A DNA stretch of 64,000 nucleotides, from the NCBI RefSeq assembly GCF_000718785.1, contig NZ_JOCA01000008.1:248001-312000 (forward strand). The letters run 5' to 3'. This document shows positions 9,742-19,386 of this stretch, piece by piece. This DNA comes from Streptomyces sp. NRRL WC-3626. GTDB lineage: Bacteria; Actinomycetota; Actinomycetes; Streptomycetales; Streptomycetaceae. Both the position numbers and the translations under genes were made by a program. The first letter of the stretch is position 1; each line of letters begins with the position of its first letter. Below the pieces are notes generated by a model. It saw only the letters and a program-made list of their open reading frames with translations. It had not been told where the DNA came from and ran no database searches.

Positions 9742-9773
9742 CGTCCGCGGTGGGTGCGTACCGACCGCGGACG
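9742..9773 (+). promoter_or_regulatory. Stable hairpin before ATPase-TOPRIM operon
   Basis: A 14-bp stem with one mismatch (9742-9755 with 9760-9773) closed by GCGT, ending 34 bases before the ATG at 9808. It may be the terminator of upstream transcription or a leader hairpin of the operon. Its presence also argues against the earlier in-frame start at 9736. Confidence 0.45.
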
Positions 9774-9807
9774 GAAGCCGCCCTTCGCACCTCCCGTTAG
9801 GTTGTCC

Positions 9808-11046
9808 ATGCCCGGTCGTCTCCTCGAACTGCACGTCGAGAACTTCCGCAGTCTGCGCGATGTGACCGTGCCGCTGGGTCCGCTCACGGTGTTAGTGGGC
9901 CCCAACGGTGCGGGCAAGTCGAATGTGCTGAAGGTTTTCGACTTCCTCGCCGACATCATCCGCTCCGACCTCCAGCCGGCGCTCGACGCACGCGGCGGGT
10001 TCGACGAGGTGGCCTTCTGGGGCGGTACCAAGCCACCGACCACCATGCGCGTCCACCTCAAGGCGACCTGGACGACGAACTCCACCCTCACAGCTCCGGA
10101 CGAGTACGGCCTCACGATCCGGCGCCGCTCCCTTCGCACGAAACCGAACGACGAACGGCCGGCCTACTACACCCTCTCCCGTGAGGAGAGCTTCGCGTTC
10201 AAACGCAGACAGGGACGCGGCCGGCGCATCACCATCTCGGGTGAGGAGGCACGCATCCTCGATGTGCGTGCGGGTGAAAGCAGGGACAGCGGCAGCTTCG
10301 GTATCCGTCGGCTGAGCAGTGGCCTGTCCACCCTTCCCCGGCTGGGTCCCGCCGACGGCGGCGACGAGGTGACCCGGGTCGCCGACCGGCTGTCGTCGTT
10401 CCGGGTCTTCGACGTCGACGTGGCCGCGGCCCGGCAGCCGACCCGCCTGCGCGGCGCGCGCTTCGCCTCCCTCTCGCCGCACGCCGAGAACCTGGCCGCC
10501 TTCCTGATCCACCTGAGCGGCCGTGAGGACATCTGGGACGATCTGGTCGCCGACGCCCGCACGGTCCTGCCGCAGCTGGAGAACATCGAGTTCGAAGAGG
10601 TCGGCGGGGCCACCGACCAGCTGACCGTCGTGCTGCGCGAGCACGGCTTGCGCCGCTTGACCCCGCTCGCCGACGCCTCCTACGGGACCGTCCGGCTGCT
10701 GGGGCTTCTCGCCCTGCTCTACGACCCCAATCCTCCGGCGTTCACCTGTATCGAGGAGATCGACCACGGGCTGCACCCGCAGGCGCTGGAACTCGTCGTG
10801 CAGCGGCTGCGCGAGGCAGCCGAGCGCACACAGTTCATCGTCGCCACCCACTCGCCCGCGCTCGTGAACCGGCTGCGCCCGGAAGAGTTCGTCGTGTGCG
10901 ACCGCGACGAGGACGGCGCGTCGGTCATCCCGGCGCTCACGGTCGACGAGGTGAAGGCCATCGTCGAGGAATCGGGTGAACAGCCCCTCGGGGAGCTGTG
11001 GTTCTCCGGAGTTCTCGGCGGCGACCTCACTGGTGGTGAGCTGTGA
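9808..11046 (+). CDS. RecF/OLD-like AAA family ATPase
   Basis: 412 aa from ATG 9808. Walker A GPNGAGKSN (31-39) follows the typical RecF/OLD start LLELHVENFRSLRDV. Walker B with the catalytic glutamates is EEIDHGLHP (316-324), and the switch histidine is in ATHSP (346-350). The family (AAA_21/AAA_15) includes OLD, GajA, PtuA and AriA sensors of phage defence. This copy has no C-terminal nuclease; the next gene, overlapping by 4 bases (GTGA), supplies a TOPRIM-like partner. That split layout is like PARIS (AriA-AriB). Activity probably depends on ATP hydrolysis and complex formation. Confidence 0.85.
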   Translation: MPGRLLELHVENFRSLRDVTVPLGPLTVLVGPNGAGKSNVLKVFDFLADIIRSDLQPALDARGGFDEVAFWGGTKPPTTMRVHLKATWTTNSTLTAPDEYGLTIRRRSLRTKPNDERPAYYTLSREESFAFKRRQGRGRRITISGEEARILDVRAGESRDSGSFGIRRLSSGLSTLPRLGPADGGDEVTRVADRLSSFRVFDVDVAAARQPTRLRGARFASLSPHAENLAAFLIHLSGREDIWDDLVADARTVLPQLENIEFEEVGGATDQLTVVLREHGLRRLTPLADASYGTVRLLGLLALLYDPNPPAFTCIEEIDHGLHPQALELVVQRLREAAERTQFIVATHSPALVNRLRPEEFVVCDRDEDGASVIPALTVDEVKAIVEESGEQPLGELWFSGVLGGDLTGGEL

Positions 11047-11690
11047 CCCCGAAGAACCGAGGGCGGGAGCGGCGCGTCATCGTGCTGGCCGGCGAGGACC
11101 AGAACGACTGCGAGATCCTTGCCTCCCTGATACGCGCGCACCGGCCCGATCTGACCGCGGACGCCAAGCTGGTCCGCATCAACGATCCGGTGCGGCTGCG
11201 CAGGAAGTCCGGTCCCGACCTCGCCGCCGCCGTGCGGACCCTGGCCGGCAAGGCCCGGGCCAAGGCGCTCCAGCAGCGCGCCGACCTGCTCGGGTTCGTC
11301 GTCCACGAGGACCTGGACGGCTACACCGACTCCCAGTACGACCGGATCCGCAAAGCACTGTCCGAGGAGTTCGGGCGCCAGTGCCAGGAGTTCCGGACGG
11401 CGGTCGCGCTCGCCGCATGGGAGAGCGAGAGCTGGCTGCTGCTCTTCCCGGACGCCTTCCCTCACGTCCGTCCGCGCTGGAAGGTCCCCGACCGTCTGCT
11501 CGGCAAGGACACCGGCCGCCTCAAGGACGCGAAGGAGGAGCTCAAGCGAGGACTCGGCCTGCCGGTGTTCCGGGAGAGCGACGGCCCCGCGATCGCCCGC
11601 GAGGCGCTGAAGCACCGGCTGATCCCCTCCCCGCGCGGCAGTAACCGCTCGTACGCGGACTTCGTCGGAGACCTCACGCGCTGGACCTGA
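11043..11690 (+). CDS. TOPRIM-like (DUF4276/DUF4435-type) partner protein
   Basis: 215 aa, GTG start coupled to the ATPase gene by a 4-base overlap. It begins with a beta strand and an acidic turn (VIVLAGEDQND, E18 and D19), followed by HEDLDGY (D90, D92). This fits the TOPRIM metal-binding glutamate and DxD pair. A conserved-looking WESESWLLL segment follows, as seen in DUF4276-like proteins coupled to AAA ATPases. Likely role: effector nuclease or tRNA/DNA-cutting partner of the ATPase in an abortive-infection pair. Family assignment is by motif only. Confidence 0.65.
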   Translation: MTPKNRGRERRVIVLAGEDQNDCEILASLIRAHRPDLTADAKLVRINDPVRLRRKSGPDLAAAVRTLAGKARAKALQQRADLLGFVVHEDLDGYTDSQYDRIRKALSEEFGRQCQEFRTAVALAAWESESWLLLFPDAFPHVRPRWKVPDRLLGKDTGRLKDAKEELKRGLGLPVFRESDGPAIAREALKHRLIPSPRGSNRSYADFVGDLTRWT

Positions 11691-11815
11691 CGACGCCGAC
11701 GGGCGAGTGATTCCGCAGGCCGCCGTCCCCGCCCCGTGCCCGGCTCATGTACAGCACACTCCCGTACAGGCGTCGCCGCTGGTGACACGCCCGTCGCAGC
11801 CACCACGCTGGCGTC

Positions 11816-12301
11816 ATGCACAGTCCCTCCCCGCAGCGGCCGCCCCGGCTGCTCACCCTGCTGCCCATGCCCTCGGACGAGTTCGCCATGGGCTTCACCT
11901 CGACCCCGCGAGGGGCCCGGCTGGCGCGGCTGTTCGTCGCCCACTGCCTGAACACCTGGGGCCATCCCTACGACAGTCAGGTCAACGAGACGCTGACGCT
12001 GATCACCGCCGAGCTGAGCGCGAACGCCGTACAGCACGGGCGTGTGCCCGGCCGGGACTTCCACGTACGGCTGGCCACCGAGGCGAGCGGTGACCTCCGG
12101 CTGGAGGTGTCGGACACCCGCGGCGAGGACCGGCCCGTCGTCGCCGCGCCGGCGGACCACGCCGAGTCGGGCCGCGGCCTGCTGCTCGTGACGGCGCTGG
12201 CCGACGACTGGGGCGTCATGGACCGCCGTGGCGGCCCCGGCAAGACCGTGTGGGCGACGGTGAGCGCCGCCCCGGACGGCCGGCCCGGAGGGGGCCGATG
12301 A
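11816..12301 (+). CDS. Anti-sigma-type ATP-binding protein (RsbW-like HATPase)
   Basis: 161 aa. It has the HATPase_c N-box ELSANAVQHG (66-75), the G1 box SDTRGEDRP and the G2 box SGRGLLLVTALAD. There is no sensor or histidine-phosphorylation domain, so it belongs to the SpoIIAB/RsbW group that binds sigma factors or regulators. Such proteins often accompany XRE and DUF397 genes in Streptomyces, both present at 4848-5911. A decayed relative lies at 9346-9729. Confidence 0.85.
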   Translation: MHSPSPQRPPRLLTLLPMPSDEFAMGFTSTPRGARLARLFVAHCLNTWGHPYDSQVNETLTLITAELSANAVQHGRVPGRDFHVRLATEASGDLRLEVSDTRGEDRPVVAAPADHAESGRGLLLVTALADDWGVMDRRGGPGKTVWATVSAAPDGRPGGGR

Positions 12302-12516
12302 CGGCGCGGGCACGGAACACCCGCGGATCGACGGGAACGTGTACGCGGTGTACCGGTGTCGCCCGTTCCCGGGGCCGGGGTCCGGGATGCGACCGGGTGG
12401 GTACCGATGTCCGAGGTGGGCGGTATCTTCGACGCTGATCGTCATGGTGCCCGCGGTGGCTGTCACGGCGCCGCGTGCCCGGCGGTCGCGGTAACCGTCC
12501 TGCCCGAAAGGTCCTC

Positions 12517-15500
12517 GTGAAGCCCACCCTGGCCGCCGCGCAGCTCCGCGGCAGTCTGACGCAGTACCTCACGACGACGTACGCGCTGGCCGACGAGGAC
12601 ACGCGGCTCGCGCTGGAGCGGTTCCTGGGGGATCCGGAGACGGGGATCTTCCGGGGGCCGTATCTGCGGATCAGGACGCCGTTCCATCCGGCCGGGGACG
12701 GGTGGCAGTCGGCGCTGGAGTGGCAGCCCGCGTTCACGCCGTGGCGGCATCAGGCGAAGGCGTGGGAGCGGCTGAGCACGTACCGGGGGACGGCCGAGCC
12801 GACGCTCGTGACGACCGGCACCGGGTCGGGAAAGACCGAGTCGTTCCTGATCCCCGTACTCGACCACTGCCGGCGGCAGAAGGCGCTGGGCCGGCGCGGG
12901 GTCAAGGCCGTCCTGCTGTATCCGATGAACGCGCTCGCCACCGACCAGGCGGGGCGTATCGGCGAGTACCTGGCGCAGCCGGAGCTGGCGCAGGTGACGG
13001 CGGGCCTCTACATCGGGGACAAGCCGGACACCGATTTCCGACGGGTGATGACACGGCGCGAGGAGATGCGGCAGGCGCCGCCGGACGTGCTGATCACCAA
13101 CTACAAGATGCTGGACCTGCTGCTCCAGCGCGCCGAGGACCGGCCGCTGTGGGAGGGCGCGGACCCGGCGTACGTCGTGCTGGACGAGTTCCACACCTAC
13201 GACGGCGCGCAGGGCACGGACGTGGCGATGCTGCTGCGCCGGCTGGCGTCGGCCGTGGGCGCGTCGAAGCCGGAGCGGCCGCTCGGGTCGATCTGCCCGG
13301 TGGCGACCTCGGCGACCCTCGGTGAGGGCGGGGGCGACGGCAGTGGCATCCTCGCCGTCACCGAGCAGGTGTTCGGAGTGCCGTTCGGTGCGGACGCGGT
13401 GATCGGCGAGGAGCGGCTGAGCGCCGACGACTTCGTCGGCGACATCGACTACGAACTGCCCGAGCCGCCCGACCCGAAGGAGGTCATCGACGTCTCGGGC
13501 GGGCCCGGCGTCGAGTCCGACCCGGACCGGCTCGACCTGGACGGGCTCGCCGAACGGCTGCTGGGGCGGCGCGGCATGGACGCCTTCCAGATCGGACGGC
13601 TGCTCAAGAAGCACGACTTCACCCACGGGGTGCTCGCGCTGCTGAACGGCGAGCCGCTCGACGAGTGGGGACTGCGGGACCGCATGGCCCGCTTCGGGTA
13701 CGCGTGGGCGCGCACCGCGCGGGAGAACCCGCGGCTCGCGCTGGAGGCGCTGTCGCGGTTCGTCGCGCTGCTGTCGTCCGCGCGGGACCCCGAGTCCGAC
13801 GAGCGCCGGCCGCGTCCGCTGCTGCACATCGAGGCGCACCTGTGGGTGCGGCCGGTGGGGCGGGTGCTGAGCGGGGTGGGCGGCAGACCGGAGTTCCGCT
13901 GGTACGAGGACGAGCGGACCCTCGCCCGGCGCTCCGCGCTCACCGCGGCGTCCGCGTCCGAGGAGTCGGCGGAGAGCGACGAGTGGCCGTCGGCGGACTC
14001 GCGGCGGCCCGAGGCGCTGCCCGGTTCGGACACCGTGCAGCGGCCCGCCCAGGCACATCTGCCGGCGGTCTACTGCCGGGTGTGCGGGCGTTCGGGATGG
14101 GCGGCGCTGTCCCCGGAGGCCGATCCGCAGAAGCTGGAGACGAGCCCGCCGAAGATCTGGCAGGCCTCCGTGGGACGCGACAAGCGGCGGCTGCGGTACT
14201 TCATCTCCGCGACCCCGGCCGAGGCCCGGGACGCCCTCGACGCGCTCACCGGCGGCGCGCCGAAGCAGGCGGGCGGCGCGGACCCGCAGTCCGTGGTGGT
14301 GCTGGACGGCGCGCAGGGCACGTACCGGATGCCCGTCGCCGAGGACGGGGAAGGGCTCCAGGACGCCTGGTTCGCGCGGGCCGTGCTGGACAGGAAGACC
14401 GCCGACCAGGCCGCCAAGGACGACACCTGCCCGGCGTGCGACACCGACAACGGCATCCGGTTCCTCGGCACCGCGCTCGCCGCCCTGGCCTCCGCCACCG
14501 TCACCCAGCTGTTCACCGGCGGCCACGAGATCGCGCTCGCCCCGGAGGAACGCAAGACGCTGCTGTTCAACGACTCCACACAGGACGCGGCGCACCGCGC
14601 CGGATACGTCGCCAACGCCTCGTACAAGTTCTCGCTGCGCTCGCTGCTGGCGCACCGGCTGGACGACTCGGGAGCGCCGCTCCCGCTGAACGACCTGATC
14701 GGCGACGTCCTGGACGCCGTGGACGACCCGGGGACCCTCGCCGCGGTCGTCCCGCCGGACCTGCACGACGAACCGGGCGTGGACCGGCTGCTGTCCGGGC
14801 GCGGCACCGGGGACGCGCGGACCTGGAAACTCATCGGGGAACGGCTCGCGTTCGCCACCGTCATGGAGTTCGGGCTGCGCTCGCGGCTCGGGCGCACCCT
14901 GGAGCTCACCCGGACCACGGCCGCGGAGGTGGTGATCGACGAACCGGACCGGATCGTGGCGCTCGCCCGCGACCTGCACCTCACGCTCCCGGGACAGCTG
15001 GGCTTCGACGGCGGACTGCCCACGCCGGACCGCTATCTGGCCTACGTGCGGGGGCTGTTGGAGCGGATGCGGCTGCGCGGGGGCGTCCGGCACCGGTGGC
15101 TGGACACCTGGATCAAGGAAGCCGGCGTCAACCAGTACCTCATCTCCGGACAGCGCCCGGAGGGCATGCCCGCCTTCCCCGAGGGATATGTGGCACCGCC
15201 GAGGTTCCTGCTCGCCGGGCCCAAGGAGAAGACCAAGTTCGACACGATCGGCGGGAAGGGCAACTGGTACCAGGACTGGACGCGCCGCTGCCTCGGCCTG
15301 GACGCCGCCCAGGCGACCGAGTACCTGCGCCGGCTGCTGCCCGTCCTCGCCGACGTGGGCGTGCTGTCGGCACGCACCGCCAAGGACCGCACCACCCGCG
15401 TGTACGGGCTCCAGCCGGGCCACATCCAGGTACGGCTGCTCGCGGACGACCTGGTCAACAAGGCGTTCGTGAGCTGCGAGGAGTGCGGCTGGCAGCAGGT

Positions 15501-18500
15501 CGTACCGCCCGAGCGGCGCACCCGCTGGTACGGGCACCCCTGCCCGCGCTGGCGCTGCACCGGCGTCCTCACCCCTCCCCAGTACGGCATGTCGTCGACC
15601 GGGTCGGGCAGCGGCGGCTTCAGCGGGAAACTGGAGCGGGACTACCGGGCCGACTACTACCGCCGGCTGTATCTGACCGGCGGCACCTACCGGGTCGTCA
15701 CCGCGGAGCACACCGGCATGCTGACCCGGCCCGAACGCGAGGGCGTGGAGCGGACGTTCCGGCAGGGCACCCACTACACCGACCCCAACGTGCTGTCCTG
15801 CACGCCCACGCTGGAGCTCGGCATCGACATCGGCGACCTGTCGGCGGTGCTGCTCGGCTCGCTGCCGGGCGGCCCGGCGAACTACGTGCAGCGGGCCGGG
15901 CGCGCCGGACGCCGGACCGGCAACGCGCTGGTGGTCGCCTTCGGCGGGCGGCGGGCCCGCGACCGGTACTACCTGGACGACCCGACCGAGATGATCGCCG
16001 GTGACATCGTGCCGCCGGGCTGCTATCTGTCCGCTGTCGAGATCCTGCGCCGCCAGTACACGGCACACCTGCTGGACCGGGCGGCGCGCGGCGAACTCAC
16101 CACGTCGGACGGCGAACCGCTGATGCCAGTGCCGCGCCTCTCGTCGGCGCTGTTCGGCACCACCGGCTGGTGCCAGGACCTGTCGGACGCGGCACTCACC
16201 CACGGGGCGCGGCTGGTGGAGGAGTTCCTCGCCCTGTTTCCGGCGGGCAGCGGCCCCGACGACGACCGGGGCGTGTCCGCGCACGCCGCCGACGAGCTGC
16301 GCGCCTACGCCACCGGCGGCATCGCACGCACGCTGTCGGAGGCCGAGGAGGAGTGGACGGCGCGCCGCGAGGAACTGCGCCGCAGGATCGCCGCCATCGA
16401 CACCGCCGTCGACGGACTGCTCGCCGAGGACCGTGAACAGGGCGCCGAGCGCCGCGAGTTGCTCGCGGAGCGGCGCGCCACGGGTGAACTGCTGCGCCAG
16501 CTCAGCCAGACCGGCGCCCACGGCGCCCTCGTCGAACTCGGCCTGCTGCCCAACTACAGCCTCACCGACACCACGACGTCCCTGGAGGCCACCCTCTACT
16601 GGAAGGAGGCCGCCGGGAGCGACGACGGCACGGACACCGCCACGGCGGGGGACGAGGACCGCCGCGAGTGGGTGTACCGCAGCGAGACCCGCGACTACGA
16701 GCGGTCCCGCAAACTGGCGCTGACCGAACTCGCGCCCGGCAACAGCTTCTACGTCAACGGCTACCGGCACGTCGTGCGCGCCCTCGACATCGGCAGCCCG
16801 GAGCGGCGCGCCTGGTCGGTGTGGCGGCTGTGCCCGGCGTGCGGGTACGCGCGCACGCACGGCGACCCGAAGAACGACACCTCCCCGTGCCCGCGCTGCG
16901 GCTCCCGGGAGATCTCCGACGCGGGCTGCGTGCACCACGTCCTCACGCCCCGGCGCGTCACCTCCCGGGACAAGCGGGACGACGCCCGGGTGCGGGACGA
17001 CCGCGACGAACGCGACCGCAGGCGGTACGCGGTGCTCACCACCGTCGACATCGACCCCGCCCACCTGGCGGCCGGATCGTGGCGGCACGACAGCGCCGTC
17101 TTCGGCGCCGACTTCACCCGCAGGGCCGTCGTACGCACCCTGAACCTGGGCATCGACCGGCAGGACGGCAGCAGCACGGTCCCGCTGGCCGGGGACGACG
17201 TGCGGCTCAACCCGTTCTACGTGTGCACGAGTTGCGGCGGTGCGACGGCCGACGGACGGCCGGTCGTCGACCAGTCGCAGCACGCCCTCACCGCGTCCCT
17301 CGCCCACTCCACCCGCGCCAGCGCCCACCACCAGCTGTGGTGCCCGCGCAGGCGGCTGCGCGGCAGCGGCGAGGCGCAGGGCGCGGGCACGGACGTACCG
17401 CTGCTGCTGGCGCACGAGCTGACCACGGAAGCCGTCCGCATCCTGCTGCCCGCGTCCGTGGCACGCGCCAGGGAACGGCTCGCCTCGTTCACCGCCGCCC
17501 TGTTCGCGGGCATAGCGGCCCGCTACGGCGGCGATCCCGACCACATCGACATCACCGCCGCGTCCATGCCGGACGGCGAGGACCGCGACTGGCCGCGCCG
17601 GTTCCTCGTGGTCTACGACCGGCTGCCCGGCGGCACCGGCTATCTGCACCGGCTGGCCACCTCCGACGGCTTCCGCGAGGTACTGCTGAAGGCCCGTGAG
17701 GTCATCGAGGACTGCGACTGCCTGAGGAAGGGCCTCGACGGCTGTCACCGCTGCCTGCTGCGCCGCGTCCCCCCGGCCGACTACGACAAGGTCAGCCGCA
17801 ACGAGGTCCGGCAGATGCTGGACGAACTGCTCGGCGCGGACGGCGAACGCTGGTCCACCTCGCCCGTCACCACCACCCAGCACATCCCGATGCACCAGCA
17901 GGCCGAGAGCGACCTCGAGGTCCTGTTCATCGACACGCTGCGGGAGTGGGCCGCGCTCCCCGAGAGCCGTGCCAGCGCCGATGCCTACATCACCCCGGCC
18001 GGCACCCACGCGCTGGACCTGCGGCTGACCGCGGCCGACGGCACCACGCTGAGCTGGCGGGTGTCCCAGCAGCGGGTCCTCGACGGCACCCGTCCCGACG
18101 TCCTCTTCGAACGTGTCGACGCACCCGGCCCGCGGCTGGCGCTCTACCTGGACGGCTACGAGTTCCACGCCGGCCGGGAGCACGACCGGACGGGCGACGA
18201 CGCCGACAAGCGCACCCGGCTGCGCGCGGAGGGACTGCGGGTCTTCCAGCTCACCTACGGCGATGTGAGCGACTGGCGGCGCCGCGTGCGGGACACCGGC
18301 CAGGGCGCCGCGGGACCCGCCGACCCGGTGTGGGAGCCGTACGGGGAGAAGGCCCGCGACACGGCGCGCGGCTATTACGCGGCGGTGCGGGGCGGGCTGC
18401 CCGGGGAGCTGGCGGACACGGTGTGGGTCAACCCCGCCGTGCAGCTCGTGGAGTATCTGCGCCGGCCGGACGCGGAGCGCTGGCGGTGGCGTGCGGAGGC

Positions 18501-19386
18501 GGCGCTGGCCGGGTTCATGGGCGCCGGAGCGCGCCCGTCCGCGCTCACGCCGGAAGCACTGGGCGGGCAGATCACGGCGGCGCTGCGCGGGGAGACGCCA
18601 GCCGGACCGCGCGGCCCGGTGCAGCTGTTCTCGGTGACCGACCGCTCGGAACTGCCGTTGGTGCTGGCCGCCGACGGCCGGGAGAAGCCCCCGGCGTGGA
18701 CCGGCGTCGTCCTGCTCGACGACACGCCCGGCGTCCACGCCCGGGAGGAGGCGCACAAGCGCCGCTGGCGGGCCTGGCTGTACTGGTCCAACGTGCTGCA
18801 GTTCCTCGACACCGGCGGCGGCGACGCCGTCCAGCTCACGACCGGACGCCTCGACGGGTTCCCCGTGGAGACCCTGGCCGTCACGGGTGGCGGCGGCGTC
18901 CTGGAGAGCGTCCGCCTCACGCTCGCCGGCGGCACGCCGGCACCGGCCGGGACCGCGCCGGCCGCGCCGGCCGCGCCGCAGGCTCCCCCGGCCGTCGGGG
19001 TGACCGCCCCACCCGTCCGGGACCCGGCCTGGGACAAGGTCATCGAACTCCTCGACCCGGACGAGCACGGCCTGCCCGAGCTCGCCGAGGCCCTCGCCGT
19101 ACGGGGCGTCCCGGTGCCCCGGGACGGCTACGAGCTCGACGCGAACACCGGCTGGCAGGCCGAACTGGCCTGGCCGGACGCACGCGTCGGAGTCGTCCGT
19201 ACCCCGAGGCCGCCGGAGGGCGAGGACATCGACCCGGAGGCCGCCGACCGGGACCGCGACTTCGCCGCGGCCGGCTGGGAGGTGCGGACCGCCGCCGCCT
19301 GGACGGCCGACGGCCTCGCCGAGCGGATCGGCCCTCATCCGTCAGACGACACCACCAAGGACAACGGGGGGAACGAACAGCCGTGA
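12517..19386 (+). CDS. Giant DEAD/DEAH helicase with DUF1998-like region (DruE-like)
   Basis: 2289 aa. GTG 12517 is chosen because GAAAGG lies 7 bases before it. Motif I is TGTGSGKT (100-107), motif II DEFH (223-226), motif III SATLGEG, and motif VI QRAGRAGRR (1125-1133) after TLELGIDIGDLSAV. Zinc-type cysteine pairs follow (CPACGY and CPRCGS; CTSCGG). A DUF1998/MrfA-like block comes next: LPGGTGYL and the cluster CDCLRKGLDGCHRC from residue 1733. Beyond it, about 1800-1960, RPDVLFE, LALYLDGYEFH and LRAEGLRVFQLTY look like a Vsr/DUF559-type nuclease fold. Size and domain order match Druantia DruE, a phage-defence helicase. The next gene overlaps it by 4 bases. Confidence 0.85.
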   Translation: MKPTLAAAQLRGSLTQYLTTTYALADEDTRLALERFLGDPETGIFRGPYLRIRTPFHPAGDGWQSALEWQPAFTPWRHQAKAWERLSTYRGTAEPTLVTTGTGSGKTESFLIPVLDHCRRQKALGRRGVKAVLLYPMNALATDQAGRIGEYLAQPELAQVTAGLYIGDKPDTDFRRVMTRREEMRQAPPDVLITNYKMLDLLLQRAEDRPLWEGADPAYVVLDEFHTYDGAQGTDVAMLLRRLASAVGASKPERPLGSICPVATSATLGEGGGDGSGILAVTEQVFGVPFGADAVIGEERLSADDFVGDIDYELPEPPDPKEVIDVSGGPGVESDPDRLDLDGLAERLLGRRGMDAFQIGRLLKKHDFTHGVLALLNGEPLDEWGLRDRMARFGYAWARTARENPRLALEALSRFVALLSSARDPESDERRPRPLLHIEAHLWVRPVGRVLSGVGGRPEFRWYEDERTLARRSALTAASASEESAESDEWPSADSRRPEALPGSDTVQRPAQAHLPAVYCRVCGRSGWAALSPEADPQKLETSPPKIWQASVGRDKRRLRYFISATPAEARDALDALTGGAPKQAGGADPQSVVVLDGAQGTYRMPVAEDGEGLQDAWFARAVLDRKTADQAAKDDTCPACDTDNGIRFLGTALAALASATVTQLFTGGHEIALAPEERKTLLFNDSTQDAAHRAGYVANASYKFSLRSLLAHRLDDSGAPLPLNDLIGDVLDAVDDPGTLAAVVPPDLHDEPGVDRLLSGRGTGDARTWKLIGERLAFATVMEFGLRSRLGRTLELTRTTAAEVVIDEPDRIVALARDLHLTLPGQLGFDGGLPTPDRYLAYVRGLLERMRLRGGVRHRWLDTWIKEAGVNQYLISGQRPEGMPAFPEGYVAPPRFLLAGPKEKTKFDTIGGKGNWYQDWTRRCLGLDAAQATEYLRRLLPVLADVGVLSARTAKDRTTRVYGLQPGHIQVRLLADDLVNKAFVSCEECGWQQVVPPERRTRWYGHPCPRWRCTGVLTPPQYGMSSTGSGSGGFSGKLERDYRADYYRRLYLTGGTYRVVTAEHTGMLTRPEREGVERTFRQGTHYTDPNVLSCTPTLELGIDIGDLSAVLLGSLPGGPANYVQRAGRAGRRTGNALVVAFGGRRARDRYYLDDPTEMIAGDIVPPGCYLSAVEILRRQYTAHLLDRAARGELTTSDGEPLMPVPRLSSALFGTTGWCQDLSDAALTHGARLVEEFLALFPAGSGPDDDRGVSAHAADELRAYATGGIARTLSEAEEEWTARREELRRRIAAIDTAVDGLLAEDREQGAERRELLAERRATGELLRQLSQTGAHGALVELGLLPNYSLTDTTTSLEATLYWKEAAGSDDGTDTATAGDEDRREWVYRSETRDYERSRKLALTELAPGNSFYVNGYRHVVRALDIGSPERRAWSVWRLCPACGYARTHGDPKNDTSPCPRCGSREISDAGCVHHVLTPRRVTSRDKRDDARVRDDRDERDRRRYAVLTTVDIDPAHLAAGSWRHDSAVFGADFTRRAVVRTLNLGIDRQDGSSTVPLAGDDVRLNPFYVCTSCGGATADGRPVVDQSQHALTASLAHSTRASAHHQLWCPRRRLRGSGEAQGAGTDVPLLLAHELTTEAVRILLPASVARARERLASFTAALFAGIAARYGGDPDHIDITAASMPDGEDRDWPRRFLVVYDRLPGGTGYLHRLATSDGFREVLLKAREVIEDCDCLRKGLDGCHRCLLRRVPPADYDKVSRNEVRQMLDELLGADGERWSTSPVTTTQHIPMHQQAESDLEVLFIDTLREWAALPESRASADAYITPAGTHALDLRLTAADGTTLSWRVSQQRVLDGTRPDVLFERVDAPGPRLALYLDGYEFHAGREHDRTGDDADKRTRLRAEGLRVFQLTYGDVSDWRRRVRDTGQGAAGPADPVWEPYGEKARDTARGYYAAVRGGLPGELADTVWVNPAVQLVEYLRRPDAERWRWRAEAALAGFMGAGARPSALTPEALGGQITAALRGETPAGPRGPVQLFSVTDRSELPLVLAADGREKPPAWTGVVLLDDTPGVHAREEAHKRRWRAWLYWSNVLQFLDTGGGDAVQLTTGRLDGFPVETLAVTGGGGVLESVRLTLAGGTPAPAGTAPAAPAAPQAPPAVGVTAPPVRDPAWDKVIELLDPDEHGLPELAEALAVRGVPVPRDGYELDANTGWQAELAWPDARVGVVRTPRPPEGEDIDPEAADRDRDFAAAGWEVRTAAAWTADGLAERIGPHPSDDTTKDNGGNEQP

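Noticed and set aside
9736..9807. Earlier start of the AAA ATPase
   Set aside because: The extra 24 residues are coded by a hairpin and do not match the RecF/OLD start; ATG 9808 does.
12463..19338. A 2291-codon open frame on the minus strand opposite the giant helicase
   Set aside because: It is arginine/glycine-rich with no recognisable domain and mirrors the plus-strand gene; GC bias keeps the antisense frame open.
17946..19382. A 479-codon 5' extension of the UvrD helicase frame
   Set aside because: It overlaps the giant helicase in another frame and is low-complexity; the coupled GTG at 19383 starts the conserved domain.
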